A DNA stretch of 64,000 bases, from assembly GCA_013398275.1 (NCBI GenBank), contig VZSE01013216.1, positions 3,000,337-3,064,336 of the forward strand. Reading direction: 5' to 3'. Below are positions 12,905 to 25,473 of this stretch, piece by piece. A program made the position numbers and the translations under genes. The first letter of the stretch is position 1. Each line of letters opens with the position of its first letter. The notes beneath the pieces were generated by a model. The model saw only the letters and a list, made by a program, of their open reading frames with translations. It made no database searches and had not been told where the DNA came from. This stretch comes from Promerops cafer (Eukaryota; Chordata; Aves; Passeriformes; Nectariniidae).

Positions 12905-13049
12905 GTTGTGATGCACAATGCAATGACTTGTTGCCACTTGCAGGTGTTTAAACATGTCTGGATTTTTGACACAGTTCAAGACAGAAATTACTTTCTTATT
13001 CACGCTGGAGACTCAGACTAATCAGAAACACTGATTGAGGATACATAAA

Positions 13050-13400
13050 ATTGTGGAGTCATAGGGTATTGGCTAGAAAGAACATTTAGTCCAATCTCCC
13101 TCTCAAGGCAGAATAAGCACTGGGCCCGCTGTAGTTTTGTCTAAGTGTATTATGAAAACCTCCAAGGATGACAATTTAACCTATTCCAGGTTCTCCAAGG
13201 TGGCTTCTTGCTGGAGATATTTTCCCCCAGATATCCAGCCTGAATCTCCCAAGCCTCAATTTCCAGCTGCAGTTTGTTTTCCCACATTACACTATTTGTT
13301 ACTAGGTTAAGAGATTAACTCCATAACTGCCCTTGAAATAGCTGTAGGCTGATAGAACTTCCTATTGCCTCTAGATAGGCCTAGACTAAACACTTTAGGA
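13050..13400 (-). mobile_element. Old CR1 LINE 3' fragment, reverse orientation
   Basis: Read on the plus strand, the order of words matches the reverse complement of a CR1 3' region: a worn 'GGAGTCATAGGGTATTGGCT', 'TTTAGTCCAATCTCCC', 'CTCCAAGGATG', 'CTATTCCAGGTTCTCCAAGG', 'CCCAGATATCCAGCCTGAAT', then 'TTGTTACTAGGTTAAGAGA' and 'CTAGACTAAACA'. The spacing fits CR1 throughout. It covers only the 3' UTR and extreme C-terminal region, and divergence is high, so it is an older copy than the one at 5404-6727. Boundaries are approximate. Confidence 0.82.
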
Positions 13401-15560
13401 AGAACAAAATATTCTGTAGGCAAATTTTACTGTAGTAGAAAATATATTCTGTGGCACATGCCACGTATACCCATCACCAGTGGCTGCTGAAGCTGATGAA
13501 TCATAGTAGAATACAAGCGTGATCCATAGCACATGAAATTTCCACTGGCTGCCAGCCAGCGTTTTTCTTGAACAATTTAATGCTCCACCCTGTAGCAGGA
13601 TACCCTGCCCAGCAGCAGGATCAGGAAGTGAGACATGGTTTTGTTTTTTGAAAAAGAGCCTTCACTGGGATGAAAAGAAAACTTGTCTAAATTCAACTAA
13701 CTTTGTGCATCCTCCAGCGGAACTGACACATTCCCATAACCTGTTCATTTTTAGTTAATGGTATGTGCAGTCCCATGACTCACTCCCAGTTAGAGTTGGA
13801 AGAGTCATGGGGAAATGGAGTCTGGTGTTGGATCTACCAACCTAGTTTGTTCTTTCTAAAGGATTATATTAAATACCTTCACATTACCCATTTGCAAATA
13901 GCACTTACATTGTTGTTGCTGTGATGTTTATGGCAAAGTAGAAAGTAGTTCAGTAAAGTCACCAAAACTCTGCTTTAAAAAGATTTGCCACATAACATGT
14001 CATGTCACCAGACCAGTGTAATTTTTTTGTCCTACTGTAAATCCCAAAGAGGTAAATGCAATGAAAATTTAGATATTCTGAAGTGTTAAATTTATCTCAA
14101 AATACTGCACTGTATTAAAATGCTGAAATGGAAAAAATTTGCAGTATGTCTTGCTCTTTGAAAACTGATGCTGGTGAAAGAAATGTTTTCTGGGTTATTT
14201 AGATACTGCTTTTTTCATGCAAAAGAGTTGTTCCCTTCTTGTACCATTGCGTTGACTGTGCTTTGCAGTAAAGAATGAATAATATTGTATTATGCAATTT
14301 AGGATTTTTAATGGGAAATGTAGTTTTTGTTGTGAGAATATGGAAAAAACTACGGTACACTTTAAAGAGATGATTTTCTATGTGGTTATACAAACTATTT
14401 CCTTCAAGAAGAAGCAGGCTTAGGAGATTGTAAAAAAGTCTATTTTATATCTGAGTTGACTCATAAACTGAGGTGATATTGACTTTAAGAGTACTGTGCA
14501 TGCTGTTTCTTTGCAGTCTTCTGCTGTGATAATGAAATAAAGATGAGGTGCCATGCAGCCCATTGAGGTTGAAATGTCCAATGCTGTTCTCAGTTGCACA
14601 TGATATTGGATAATGGCTGCATCAATCCTGGCCATTGGGGAGGTTGTGGGGAGACCTGCACAACCTCCTGTGACCAACAACAGTCCCTGTAGGAGCCTGC
14701 GAGGCTCAACTCACTTCAGAGTGGCACACTCCTTCCCTGGATGCTGCTGCTGGCACACTGAGTCCCAGGCCCTTGTGTGGACTGTCTCACAGAGCTGGAT
14801 AGATCCTGCTAGTAAAAGATTGCCGATCGAAACACAATTTATGCAGTTATGTCACACAGTGAGGTCTAAAACAAGGATTGTTTTGGATATTGTCTGACAA
14901 GCATATCCTGCAAAGCCAAGATGAGGTGCTGCTGCCTTTTCTGTGCTAGCTTTTATTCCACCTGTATAGAAGGCCATCTCCACTTGTAAGTTCTGTTTAA
15001 ATCACTTGGAGATATGCTGCTGGGGGATGCAGACTCCTGACTCCTGTCAGAGGCACTGGGAGAATTAACTGGTGCACGTGCATAGAAAATTTCTGCCTTA
15101 TTACCATAAATAAATAGAAACCCACCATGTATTGCCAGGGATTTGTGTGTTAATCATCACATTTCTCAGATGAATCTGGTCCATGGTGACATATCTATAA
15201 AGAAGTATTAAACCTACAGATGAAGACAGGAACACAATTGATTAATGGTTGTAATGATTCTTTGCATTTGTGATTGGGATCTGGAAAGGGCACACTGGTA
15301 GAAAGTTTAAGTAATACTCCTGTACTTCCCTTCTTTGTCTTAGATAATTTTCTCCGTTAAGAGGTGAAAATAGTAGAATATTAAACTTGGGAATATAGGT
15401 CTATATTCAATGCTTGATGTTATTACAGAATATTTAGAAATTGGTCTTTGTTCTTTATTGTTTCAATGGTCAAGTCTCTAAAATCAAAGCTCTGTGCTAG
15501 AGATGAGAGATACCACTTACTTTCCCAGCTTTTCTACTAATTTGCAGATTTCTGATACTG
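13401..15560. other. Noncoding DNA, no gene recognised
   Basis: No domain-bearing frame. The stretch 14500-14900 is somewhat more GC-balanced and has overlapping open frames on both strands (14420-14680 minus, 14613-14897 plus), but neither has a recognisable family. Confidence 0.65.
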
Positions 15561-15655
15561 CTGAGGTCTTTTGCAGTTTTGCCATCTGTAAGGTAAGAAT
15601 AATGATAGTGGTTACCTTGGCAAGGTATTTTGATGATAATGAACATAAAGAGTTA
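15561..15655 (-). mobile_element. MIR-like SINE relic, reverse orientation
   Basis: The stretch resembles the reverse complement of the MIR core and tail: 'TTTGCCATCTGTAAGG', then 'AAGAATAATGATAGTGGTTACC', 'GGCAAGGTATTTTGATGA' and 'AATGAACATAAAG'. This follows the familiar order of 'CATCTGTAAAATG', 'AATAATAGTACCTACC', 'GTTGTGAGGATTAAAT' and 'ACATGTAAAG'. MIRs are ancient amniote elements, thinly preserved in birds. Divergence is large, so this is a probable rather than certain call. Confidence 0.6.
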
Positions 15656-18481
15656 TTGAGAGCTGGGTTTTTATTTTCAGATAAATATTACATTCAAATT
15701 ATTTTTATTTGTCACCAAATTAATACATTATATTTGTAAATTTTGCAACTTTTCTTTATCTTCTGATGGAATAATTTTCATTTACAGTTTTCAAAAGGTA
15801 TTTTACTTTAGTAATTAGAATATTCTTTTGGTTTTGTTTTATTTTTTTAAAATTACCTCTGGTGGATTCTAGTCAGTACATGTTTTCCTGTACTTATGCT
15901 TTTCTTTAAGGAATAACAATGGAGACAGCAGGTGTGGTGATTGATTCTGGTGATTGATTGACTAGTTAAGTGCTGATATCTCTAGGAGGAGTTAAGGCCA
16001 TTTTTATAAAACTGAAAATGAAAGAAAATTATAAGGGGTGGATTTTTTTTAGTGATTGAGACAGCTTTTGCTTTATATTGTTAGAAAATGAATTTCCTGC
16101 ACAGTAGCAATTAGATTTCTTGAATTATATTATCATTCTATTCAGTTTAATATTATAGTTGTCACTTACATAATGAGCCTTCTGTATGGAGCTTTGATAC
16201 ACCGAGCCTTGCTGTTTCACATAGGCAACATGAAAGAAATAAGTATCTACCTCTAGATTTTCCTGCATGCCCAGTAGTCTGCACAGTAAGTTTTCAGATA
16301 TAAATAATGGAACTGGCATGATTTCTAAATGGTAAAAGACATCCTTACTGCTGACTACCAGGGAGCAACACCACTTCTCTGGTGGCATGTTCTTGTTTTT
16401 GCTGCTTTATCTCTACTTAGAAATTTCCACATCCACACTGACTTATACTCGGAAATAGTAGTTTTATGCTTTTATTTGCTGAGATAGGTTTGTGCTTTAC
16501 TGTTTAATTTTTAAACTTAGATTGTAGACAAAATATGAATGTATTTCTCTAGCATGAAGATATATGGTCACAGTATGAAAAAAGGGCCATGAGACAGGCC
16601 CTTTTAAGGTATTGTAAGGTAAATGAGAGAGGAGGTTTAGCAAGTATCTAGTTAGTGCTGTGATACCTGTGCCTTTAACTACCTTTCCTTTAGCGGAAGC
16701 TTCAGATTTGTTGCAGTTGGGAGTTTTTTTTAGCCCCTCAGCTGTGTCACGCCATTGAAGGGAAATAAGTCAGTTCCAAATTGGTGCGGGCAGATAGCCC
16801 AATCTCATCTCAAAGCCGGATGGAGCTGTGTGCTGTGATACACGTGAATTTCCAGGATGGCTGGGATCGGGGAACTGAAACTACATTAGCAGGATTAGAA
16901 ACCTTTTGGAAAGTGCTTTTCTGGAACAGGGCATGTTCAGTGCAGATGAATAATGCTAGTGCTAGCACTTGGAAAATTAGGAAGAACAAACTAGTAGATA
17001 GGACCAACCCAAGTCCAGTACCATTCATATATTGTCGAGGAGTATACCAACTGGCAGTAAAATAATCCCTTGTTCCATCCTCCAGACATAAAAAAAAGTA
17101 AAAAAAAGTTCCCACAAATGTCAAAGCACATTTAGTAGCAAATTTGCAATACAGTAGTTTGACAGAAAACTTCTGTGATAAAAGAAGTGAAAATTGTGTA
17201 CCCTGTGTGAATTACACTGCAATGCTCTCAGCAAGGTATGTGTATCCCCAGTCAGGTGCACTAAGAGAGATGTGCATTTGTATGTTTATACTTATTTCTA
17301 ACCATCCTTTAACTTGAAATATTACTATTTCTGTCCACTTTAGTGGACAAGTGGCATATTTTAGGATATGCGTGTCTAAGATGTAGATTGTTTCTGATCT
17401 GCTTCCCGCAAAATAAACAAACCAGTCTCCTTGGTTTGGGGTTTATTTGGCCATTATGCCATGCTTGCTCAAGGTAATCAGCAATCTCAGTGTCTGAAAT
17501 GGGCTCCTGACAATAGCTCACTTCCCAGCCAGCTCCAATTTAGGCAGGACTTTGGTGTGTTTCCTGTTATGACAGCGCCTGGTTATTTCCTTTTTGTGCT
17601 TATTAGGTCTTGCATGCTTAATGAAATTAAGCTCTTTAGAGACTCCAAAATGCATACCAGTCTCTATCTGGTATTGTTTTGGATGATCCACAGAGTTTCT
17701 CTTTGGTTTGTTTCCAAATGAAATTGTGCCAATTTTGCATGTCTGCAGTTGTGCAGACCTGGCTGCCCCATGGAGCACCTAAAAAACTGTTGTGTCTCCC
17801 TTCTGCAACAGGGCCTCTGTGGGAAAATGGCAACGTGGAGACCTGATGGATGAGGGAACTTTGTTACCTGGCAAATGTCCGAGGGTCTTTCTCCCTGTTT
17901 GTGCGGTGGGAAGTTGGAGGAACGCTCCCTGAAGCGGCCGTGCATGGCCACTGGCATGTGCTCTTTCAGGCACATGGTCTTTCACCAGGGGACACCTTTT
18001 CTCCAATCAGGGGTCCAGTGGTGCTTTGCAGACTTCAGGCACCCTCTTGCCTTCCACAAGCTTACTTTGGTTGGTTTCTTCCTCATGCACTAGCCAGATG
18101 CTCAGAGATAAAGATGAAGGATGGGTTCAGCTGCAGCATGAGGGATTTCAGGAAAATCACGCACTTAGTTTGAGGTTTTGCTTGAGCATTAAAAATAATG
18201 GTGTTTGTGCTTGAGGAAATAGGCTTGTTGGCTTCAAAGGCATCTACTTAGTCCCATTATCTGCAAAATGATTTCTGTGCTTGTATGAAGAGCATGTGAC
18301 TTCTTGGAAAGTTGCAGTATTTTTAATAGAGAGAGGGACAATGCATAAGTAAAAGGAAAAAATTTACATTTGCAAATAATTGAAAAGTCCATGGCTTACC
18401 TGCCAAATCAAATCAGACTTTTTTTTCAGCCATTATCTAAGAATTATTGGTAGATGTGCTAATGCCTGATGGAGGGACACT

Positions 18482-18493
18482 GTCCACGTGGAC
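18482..18493. promoter_or_regulatory. 12-base palindrome with CACGTG E-box
   Basis: GTCCACGTGGAC is a perfect palindrome centred on CACGTG, the site class of bHLH-zip factors (MYC/MAX, USF, TFE). It sits in CpG-poor DNA, where retention of the CpG may mean selection or simply chance. Confidence 0.35.
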
Positions 18494-20581
18494 GTAATAA
18501 TGACAGCAAATGGAAACAAGAGCAAAATGTCCTTCTGTAAGTGTGGTGCAGAAATGATTTAAAATCAAAAGGCCATTTTGTTAAATCAACTAGTCTGGAT
18601 GTAATGTTTCACAGTAACTTCTTGTTTAGCAGCAGGTTCTTTTTATGCTAAAATCATTGCTTCGTTCATGACTCCTAGACTTATATGAATAAACTCTTTC
18701 CATTTCACCTACTTGCCTTGCAGCAAAATCCCTTCATTTTAGGTTTTTAAATAAATGTCAGCTAAAATGAGTGTTTAATTAAATAATAAGGACCTCTGTT
18801 GCTCAGCTGTTAAAGCTCAAGCTCCATTTGGCTGTAAAAACTTTTCAGACATTGCTTAGCAAAACATACTTTATTTTTATAAAGGCATCTGGTATTTCTG
18901 GACACAACATTCTCTGCTAAATCTAACTGCCAGGTTTTTTTACTGGTGTTTTTTATTGTCTTTTAAGACTTGCTAAGCTATTGCCTAACCTTGATTTATG
19001 TAAGTAATGAAAACCAGTGGTTTGGAGCAATGTATAATCAGTCACTTTTTCATTCATCCCATGACTAGCCATTATCTGTCTTAACTTACTTCCATCATAG
19101 ATTTCTGAAGAAGTAAATCTCCTGAATGTCTCCTTTTGAGCAGGTGTTGCCTTTGCAATTTTATCCTTGTTAACAATAATTTTTTACAGTTCTTTCTATA
19201 GGTAATAATAGGGTGCATGTTTCTCCTGTTCAGAGTTTTGAATATGTATGTCCAAGGAAGGAAAAAGGACACACTTCAGTTTTTAAATGTGTTGAATGTT
19301 CTGCTTTAGCTCACTGCAAACAGGGAATGATCTTGTAAATTCTCTACCCTGCATGCAAGGAGCAATGAAAACAGAAAGATAAAAACCAGTTAGTCCGTAG
19401 GATGGTGCTAAACAGTAGATCTTTTCAGTCAGAAGTGTAGTTCTTTAGGTAATAAGACTCTCTTTTTTCCTTTGATCTTCCTAAAAAAAAAAAGAACTCA
19501 GTGATGAATCAGTGTTGCATAAATGAAATTACATGGTGGTAAGTAACATTAAGCAAATTGTGTTTAGTTGGATTTTTTTATTATGGTTGTGAAAATTAGT
19601 CTGTAGCTCAGGTATCTTGTAATTATTTTACATATTGTAATTATTTGTTCATATCTGGAAAATTTAGAAGTCCTGCAAGATTTGTATGTCTCTTTAGTTG
19701 CCTATACATAAAACACTGTGAATTCCTGGCATTTGAAGTGAGTGACTCAGGATTTCAAATCACGAGGTTAGCATAAAAACCTGTACATTTAAGAGCCTTT
19801 TTTTTTGATCACAGCCCTCATAAAGCACCTCTTGAGAGGTGTGTGCAAGACTGCTCTTGCTTGTTTTCCTATGCTTGATGAGCGACATTTAAAAAGAGCT
19901 TTTTGAATCCTGTGTTGTTTCATCACTGCTGAAAGGGGTGAATCTTCATGGTCTGGCTGCATGTTTCATGACTGCTGAACAAGGAGGTTCTTGCCTCCTT
20001 GTGCCCTTCACCTCTCAGAAGTTGTGCTTTACCCTGCAGCCCTCTGGGGACACATAGCATGGAGCCTGAAACATTTGCAGAGTCTTTTGTTTGCAGTTAC
20101 ATCAAGAAACCACGATAGGAATATTCTTATGCAATTGTCTATTTCAGTATCCTCAGCACTCTTGAGCTTTCTCAGGGCTAAGGTCAGTCTGCTGTTATGA
20201 CTTGCTTCTTGGTTTTTTTTCTGTGGTTGCAACCTGAGTCATGAAGCAAGCGTGTGGACCTTACCTGTTTTCTGATCTGAACTTCCTTAAAATTAGCCTA
20301 TGAGACTACTAGACTAACTTCATGTGATAGCCATGTGCCCAGCATGCTTGTTGAATAGCTGAGATACTTCATCAGGACGCTGCTTAACTCTCACTTACCT
20401 GAAATTCACACCTGAAAACTTGACTGGTCCTGGATGTCAGTGGATTTACTAACAGATGATCTATTTCAAGTGACTGGCAAGTCTTGGAGTACATTTATAT
20501 AAATAGCTTCAGTTGGGCTCAAGCCTGTATCATGCCTTTTGTCTTGTACCTCTGTACACACCCACAAATCTTGCATGCTCT

Positions 20582-20625
20582 GACAAGGCAGGTAAGGAAA
20601 GAGTTAGACAAGGCAGGTAAGGAAA
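20582..20625. repeat. 25-base two-copy tandem repeat
   Basis: The 19-base string GACAAGGCAGGTAAGGAAA is present at 20582-20600 and 20607-20625, a period of 25. Identity of the 19 bases implies a recent slippage duplication. Each copy contains GCAG|GTAAGG, a strong match to a vertebrate 5' splice site. Confidence 0.95.
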
Positions 20626-21228
20626 TAAGAAATTGAAACTGCTGCTTAAGGTATTGTATTCTGAGTTCAGTTTTCTGACTTCTCACTAAAAATGCACAGC
20701 ATCGTTTGCTTGGTACAACGGCAGTGGGGAAAGTAGTTTGAGATGATGGGCTGCCAGCTGAGCCCAGGGGGGAGGGACTGTGCACATTCAGTGTACACTA
20801 TTAAGTATATTAGCAGACACATTGAGAATAGCTGGGGAGAACAAAATCACACAGCAGTAAAGCTGCATTCCTAGTGCTATTACCAACTGGAGAAAGTTCT
20901 ATGAGTATCACCATATATTATATGTTATTGGTTTCAAAAGCACATTTTAAAATGAGCTTAAAAATAAACCCATGTGAAATAAAAGGCATTAAGAACAATT
21001 TTAATGACCTCCCTAAAGACTTTGCTTTCTTTTGCGTAATTCACCTTTCTTTCTTAGAATTTGGTAGAGTCCCTGGATTTGTTCTTGGGTTTTGTGTTTG
21101 GTTTGTTTGTTGTTGTTTTTAATTTTTAAAATTTTTTTTTTTTAATTAGGTGAAAACTGCCTTCAAAATCTATTATTGTTTGCTGGAGTATTTTATCTTG
21201 AGAGTACTTTAAAAGTTATGATCAGCAG

Positions 21229-21275
21229 ATTGCCAGGGACAATCAATCAAGGACAATCAAGGACAAAAAAAGGTC
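21229..21275. repeat. Short CAATCAAGGA tandem repeat
   Basis: Overlapping copies of 'GGACAATCAA' with a period near 10-11 follow one another, ending before 'GGTCAATCAG'. It is a local minisatellite-like duplication with no evident function. Confidence 0.75.
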
Positions 21276-22215
21276 AATCAGCCAGCCTTTTCTGATAAAG
21301 AACTTTATCTATAGTTCAGCTTTCTCTTTTCCAGCTCAGATAACTCACTGCTCAGCTGAGTCATCCTCCAGCACAGCTCATTACCAAGCTACAACTTGCA
21401 TCTACCCATAAATCACTCCACCAGCTGCTTTTTGGTTTAGCAGGGCGAGGACTTGCCTTGGATACAAATTTTCAATTTCTTTCCCTGAAGTTGCATTTTG
21501 CCAGTGTTTTGTTGCTTGAAATCTCAGTCATGTTACAGGTCTATATTAATGTTTACATGAACATCAGAAAGCTGGTGATTTTTCATTGCTGAAGCTGAAA
21601 ACCAAGCCAAGTGGGAAGTTAGTAATATTTTTTTCTCAGCATTCCCATCTACTCTCCCATTCAAATGCAGGAATAAAGGCATGGGTGGGAAGAGGCAAAC
21701 AAAACCCAGAAATATTCATCCTGGATCTGGTCCTCTAGGGAGTGGAGGTGCTTTGTCAATTTTATTGAAAATGTCGTGTCATTAATTGCTATTGTAGGGG
21801 AAAGTTCAGATTTCATCAACTGGTGGACTAGGACAATACAGTGCTTCTGTTAAGTCTTCTTTGCTTCTCTAATGCTGTTGGTAAACTCTCAGTACTACAC
21901 TGGGAAATAATAATGGGCCAAATAACTTGTTTGATGGTGACGCTCAGCATAACCTTGAGATAAATAGCAGGATGTGCAGCACTTTGCTTACAGCGCAGTC
22001 TGTTTCACGAACGGCGGAACAAGTTACTCACATCTTTTCAGTAGAGATAAGTGGCTAAGTGGACTTACTTTAAAATATTTAAGGATTTTAAACCAAAGAA
22101 TAGTTGAGTGATAAGCAGTGATCCAAATCTTTGAACTGAAATTTGAATTAAGGTTCTTTTAAAACTCTTTGTTACACAGCCTTACCCCTTTCTTTTTTTT
22201 TTTTTTTTCCTCCAG

Positions 22216-22389
22216 GGACTGATGGGGCATGGGGAAAGCAGCACAACCTTGAAAAAGGTTTTCTTAAGTCAGTTGGACTTTGGAGGACTGTTTTTGCCGT
22301 TCTTGCTGTTGTTATCTGAGAATGCAGAAAATTTCAAATTGTCACAAAGCTCAGACGTGGATACAAACCCTCCCATAGTTTTTGAGTAG
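22216..22389 (+). other. Possible 3' coding exon behind a strong acceptor
   Basis: A T16 pyrimidine tract (22193-22208) leads into CCTCCAG|GGACTG, an excellent splice-acceptor match, with the cut after 22215. Counting from there in phase 0, the frame stays open for 57 codons to TAG at 22387-22389. The predicted peptide has a hydrophobic middle ('GGLFLPFLLLL') and a polar end ('SDVDTNPPIVFE'). I do not recognise a family. No AATAAA or ATTAAA appears in the following roughly 600 bases, which argues against a terminal exon. A chance open frame is quite possible. Confidence 0.2.
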
Positions 22390-25130
22390 TAAGATAGATA
22401 GTAGACTGTGGTCTCCTGCTTCACTCTTCTTCAAGCCACCTTGCAAGGTGTTTCTTTAGCTGACCATAGGGCTCTAGAGAAGCAGATGTTGTACCAAAAA
22501 GGCTATTAGCTTTCAAACAAACTTGACAAAAAGGTTTTGAACAAAACCATAACTATATGGCAGCAGTGCTGCCAAGGTATTGATATGTGTAGTATGCCCA
22601 GATTTGGCTTCATCTGATTGGTGTATGTTTACCATCTATGAATTTCATTTGTGTTCTGCAAGGAGCTCCTTTATGTCAGTGGACTGATGGTCCAAGGCTG
22701 TCAGGTAACCTTGGGCTAATGCATTGATAGGTGAAAGAAAGGAAAATATATAGCTAGCTCAAAAGGAAAAGCAAGTTAACACATAAAGAAATGAAAGTTG
22801 ACTCTGAAAGCTGCATAGCTGAAATATTTTAATGCAGGAGAGTATTAGATACTATTTTAACAAAAATTAATACCTCTGGAAAAATACATTCTCTTCAGTC
22901 GTTTTTTTTTTGGCTTGGCACTGTTTCAGAATTGTAACATTGTAAAAGAATATGAAGTGTACGCTGCTAGAGTGGTAAAAGCCAGCTTTGTATATAATAG
23001 GGATTGGTTATATAGATTTTTTGTTTTCTTTTTTTTCTTCTTTTTTTTACTGGACAGAGAAGATACTGTTAGTTCTAAGAAACCAAGGTCCTATTTCCTT
23101 GAAATCAATGGTAAAGATCTTACTTGACTTTCAGGGGGATTAATATGTCACCTCTTGTTTGAGACTACCCCAAGGAAAGACCAGTGCTTAACTGTGTCTT
23201 TCTCTCTCTCTTGCTAACTTCTAATATTATGATCTGCCATGCGTGTCATGGAAGACCTGCACTCAACAGAACATCTTTTGTTTCTCACAACAATGTATCT
23301 TCTTTGTAACAAAGCTCTGGTCTTGGTTTGATGTCACTGTGAATTCTTGCTAATGGTAAATGCTAACATACACAACAGGGTAGAAAACCAATATTGTAAC
23401 ATGACAGCATGGATTTTCCGTGGGTTCAATATGACAGAGTCCTGTAGTCTAAGACAGCTTAGAAAAATGTACAATGCCCGTAGTTTGAAACAGTTCAATG
23501 GAAATGTGTGATTTCTCTTCCTTTGCTCCCCCAGAAATCCATCCATCTTTTGCTGCTTTAGACAGGCTTCAATAGTTTTGAACTGTACTTAAAACCAGCC
23601 TTGTTTGGTCTTTTGCTTTTTATGCTTCAGCTCTTTCAGGACATTGCCTTTATTTATGTGTTCTTCACTTAACCTTCTTTGTTGAATACCTTTTCTTGTA
23701 AAGCTTCTTGTTTCTGGGTCTCTAACTTCAAGGCAAATGTATATGTGGCAATGGAAGTTGAATGTGATTTACTGATACTGTAATTTGTTTTGAAATATTT
23801 TCAGTAGTGTGTTGACAGTCTTTGCTATTGATGAGCTTAGTAGGATTGCAGTTCTATATACAACTCACATAATGATGTGGTATTTAGTAATTGTAGTTTC
23901 AGAGGGCAGAAACCTTGCTCTTCTCTATGACTCTTGAGTGGGTTGTTTTGTTTTGAGTTTTCCTTCTGTATGTATAAATTCTTCTGAAAGACTGCTGAGC
24001 CTAAAGCCTTTTGTAAAACAGAAGCTTTCTATTTTAAAGAAACAATCACACAAGGTTTTCACTAAAGGATGGTTTAATTATTCCTTAAGAAAATAATTTA
24101 TCACTCAAGAGCCTATGCTTCTTGGCATCTAAAAGAAATTGTGTAGAGCACATTAAAGGATATATCCTTATTCTTTTTTAAAATGGGGCTGTGTAGATTT
24201 CAAATCAGATGCTGGAAAGTCATTGAGAAAGGTCTTGTCCTGATAAATGTTCACCAAGAGAAGTTACTAAGCTATGCTGGTCCCTTGCATGCAAACATCT
24301 TTGCATGTGGCCTCATCCCTGTGAACTGCATGGGTCAGTGAACACTTCTCAGATGTCTTTTGCTGGTATCTCTAACAACCTCACATTGAAAAACCCTATT
24401 GTCAGTTAACAGTTCTTCTGAGCCTGGGACGCTACATGATTTGATGCTCTCAACTTGGTACTGAATCAGGTTGTGCACAAAATATTCAACTAGACATTGA
24501 TGCGCTGCGAGTAAATCCTCACAGTGGCTTTGGGGTTTGACGGGGTTCCTAGCACCTGAGCCTCTCTAATTTGGCTGCTCCTGAACACTTACTGTTGTTG
24601 TTTGAGGATCTGCCCTTGAAGTGCCCCTTCAAGAGAATGGGCAATACTTCAATATGATCACACTGAGCCACAAAGACAAAGTGCACCTATCTAATAATAG
24701 ATATTATTAATGAAATAGATTCTAATGTCTCTAAAGTACCAAAACCTCTTTGGTCAACCACTCCTTTATTTTTAGTGCATGGATTTTTGATGTGATAAAT
24801 CCTGACAGCTCCTGCAGAGTGATTATAGCCTAGTACAAAACCAAATGCTTTTATGCCAGGGGCCCCAAAGACTCATGGCACCAAAAGACTTGGGATGACT
24901 TTCTATTAAATATGGTAGTGACACATGTATTTTAAAAATATGAAATTTCCTTTGAAACTCCCCTAGCACATATACAGAAGCCACTGTTCTAAAAGTGATT
25001 ATGCAGTCAGAATATTTTTTCCTTTAGCAGTGCAGTCTGTATTCGATGAAAATAATAGTTGGCATTAAAGCCAATCTTTTCAAAGTTGCTTTCAATTTCA
25101 AAACTTTTAAAATATTCTAGGATGCTTTAG
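22390..25130. other. Noncoding DNA, no gene recognised
   Basis: AT-rich, with T-runs near 22903 and 23030-23049. No assigned repeat and no frame with recognisable homology. The stretch 24490-24560 carries a few CpGs in otherwise CpG-poor surroundings. Confidence 0.7.
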
Positions 25131-25250
25131 CATGCATTTTACCTGTTTTACAGTTAAGAAGGCTGAGTACAAGCTGAATGGTTTGTCTGAGATCACAGAA
25201 TATAGCAGTGGTAAACCTAGGAGAAGAGTAACCATGTTAAAACCTGTTGT
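25131..25250 (+). mobile_element. MIR-like SINE relic
   Basis: The stretch reads like a worn MIR in forward orientation: 'CATTTTACCTGTTTTACAG', 'AAGAAGGCTGAG', 'GAATGGTTTGTCTGAGATCA', 'CAGAATATAGCAGTGGTAAA' and 'CCTAGGAG'. This mirrors the MIR order of 'CATTTTACAGATGAGGAAACTGAG', 'GTTAAGTGACTTGCCCAAGGTCA', 'CACAGCTAGTAAGTGG' and 'AACCCAGG'. The similarity is continuous for about 110 bases, which is hard to explain otherwise. Confidence 0.72.
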
Positions 25251-25431
25251 TTCCTAGCTTACTGAATGCATTCTTTCCTGTGGTGCTGTATCTAGAGGTT
25301 AAAGTGCAGAAAATGCTTGTTTGGTTCAGAGATGCAGGACTACAAAATCAGCATTTAAAACAAATGTGTATTTTTACTATTCTGACTTGATTTTATACTG
25401 ATGTCAAACCAAATTGCTTGGTTATTTTCTT

Positions 25432-25473
25432 CCCCTCCTAGCCCCCTCTCTGCCCCTCCCCCCATTCCCCCCC
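25432..25473 (-). other. C-rich tract, G-quadruplex motif on the minus strand
   Basis: C-runs of 4, 5, 4, 6 and 7 lie at 25432-25435, 25442-25446, 25453-25456, 25458-25463 and 25467-25473. On the minus strand these are G-tracts with short loops and satisfy the usual G-quadruplex rule. The plus strand could form an i-motif. A promoter role is not implied, as no CpG island accompanies it. Confidence 0.75.

Larger units (their letters stand above)
10499..13049. other. Noncoding DNA with G-runs and an AT-rich tract
   Basis: No gene is recognised. Two G-runs lie at 11811-11819 (nine G) and 11825-11831 (seven G). An almost pure A/T tract lies at about 12838-12904. The block 12700-12830 has homeodomain-like and E-box-like words and could be regulatory. 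Confidence 0.7.
15656..22192. other. Noncoding DNA with possible regulatory blocks
   Basis: No gene is recognised. Stretches near 16740-16990, 17860-18010 and 18460-18860 are non-repetitive and mixed in composition; they could be conserved regulatory DNA but this is not shown by the sequence alone. Small tandem repeats are entered separately. Confidence 0.65.
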
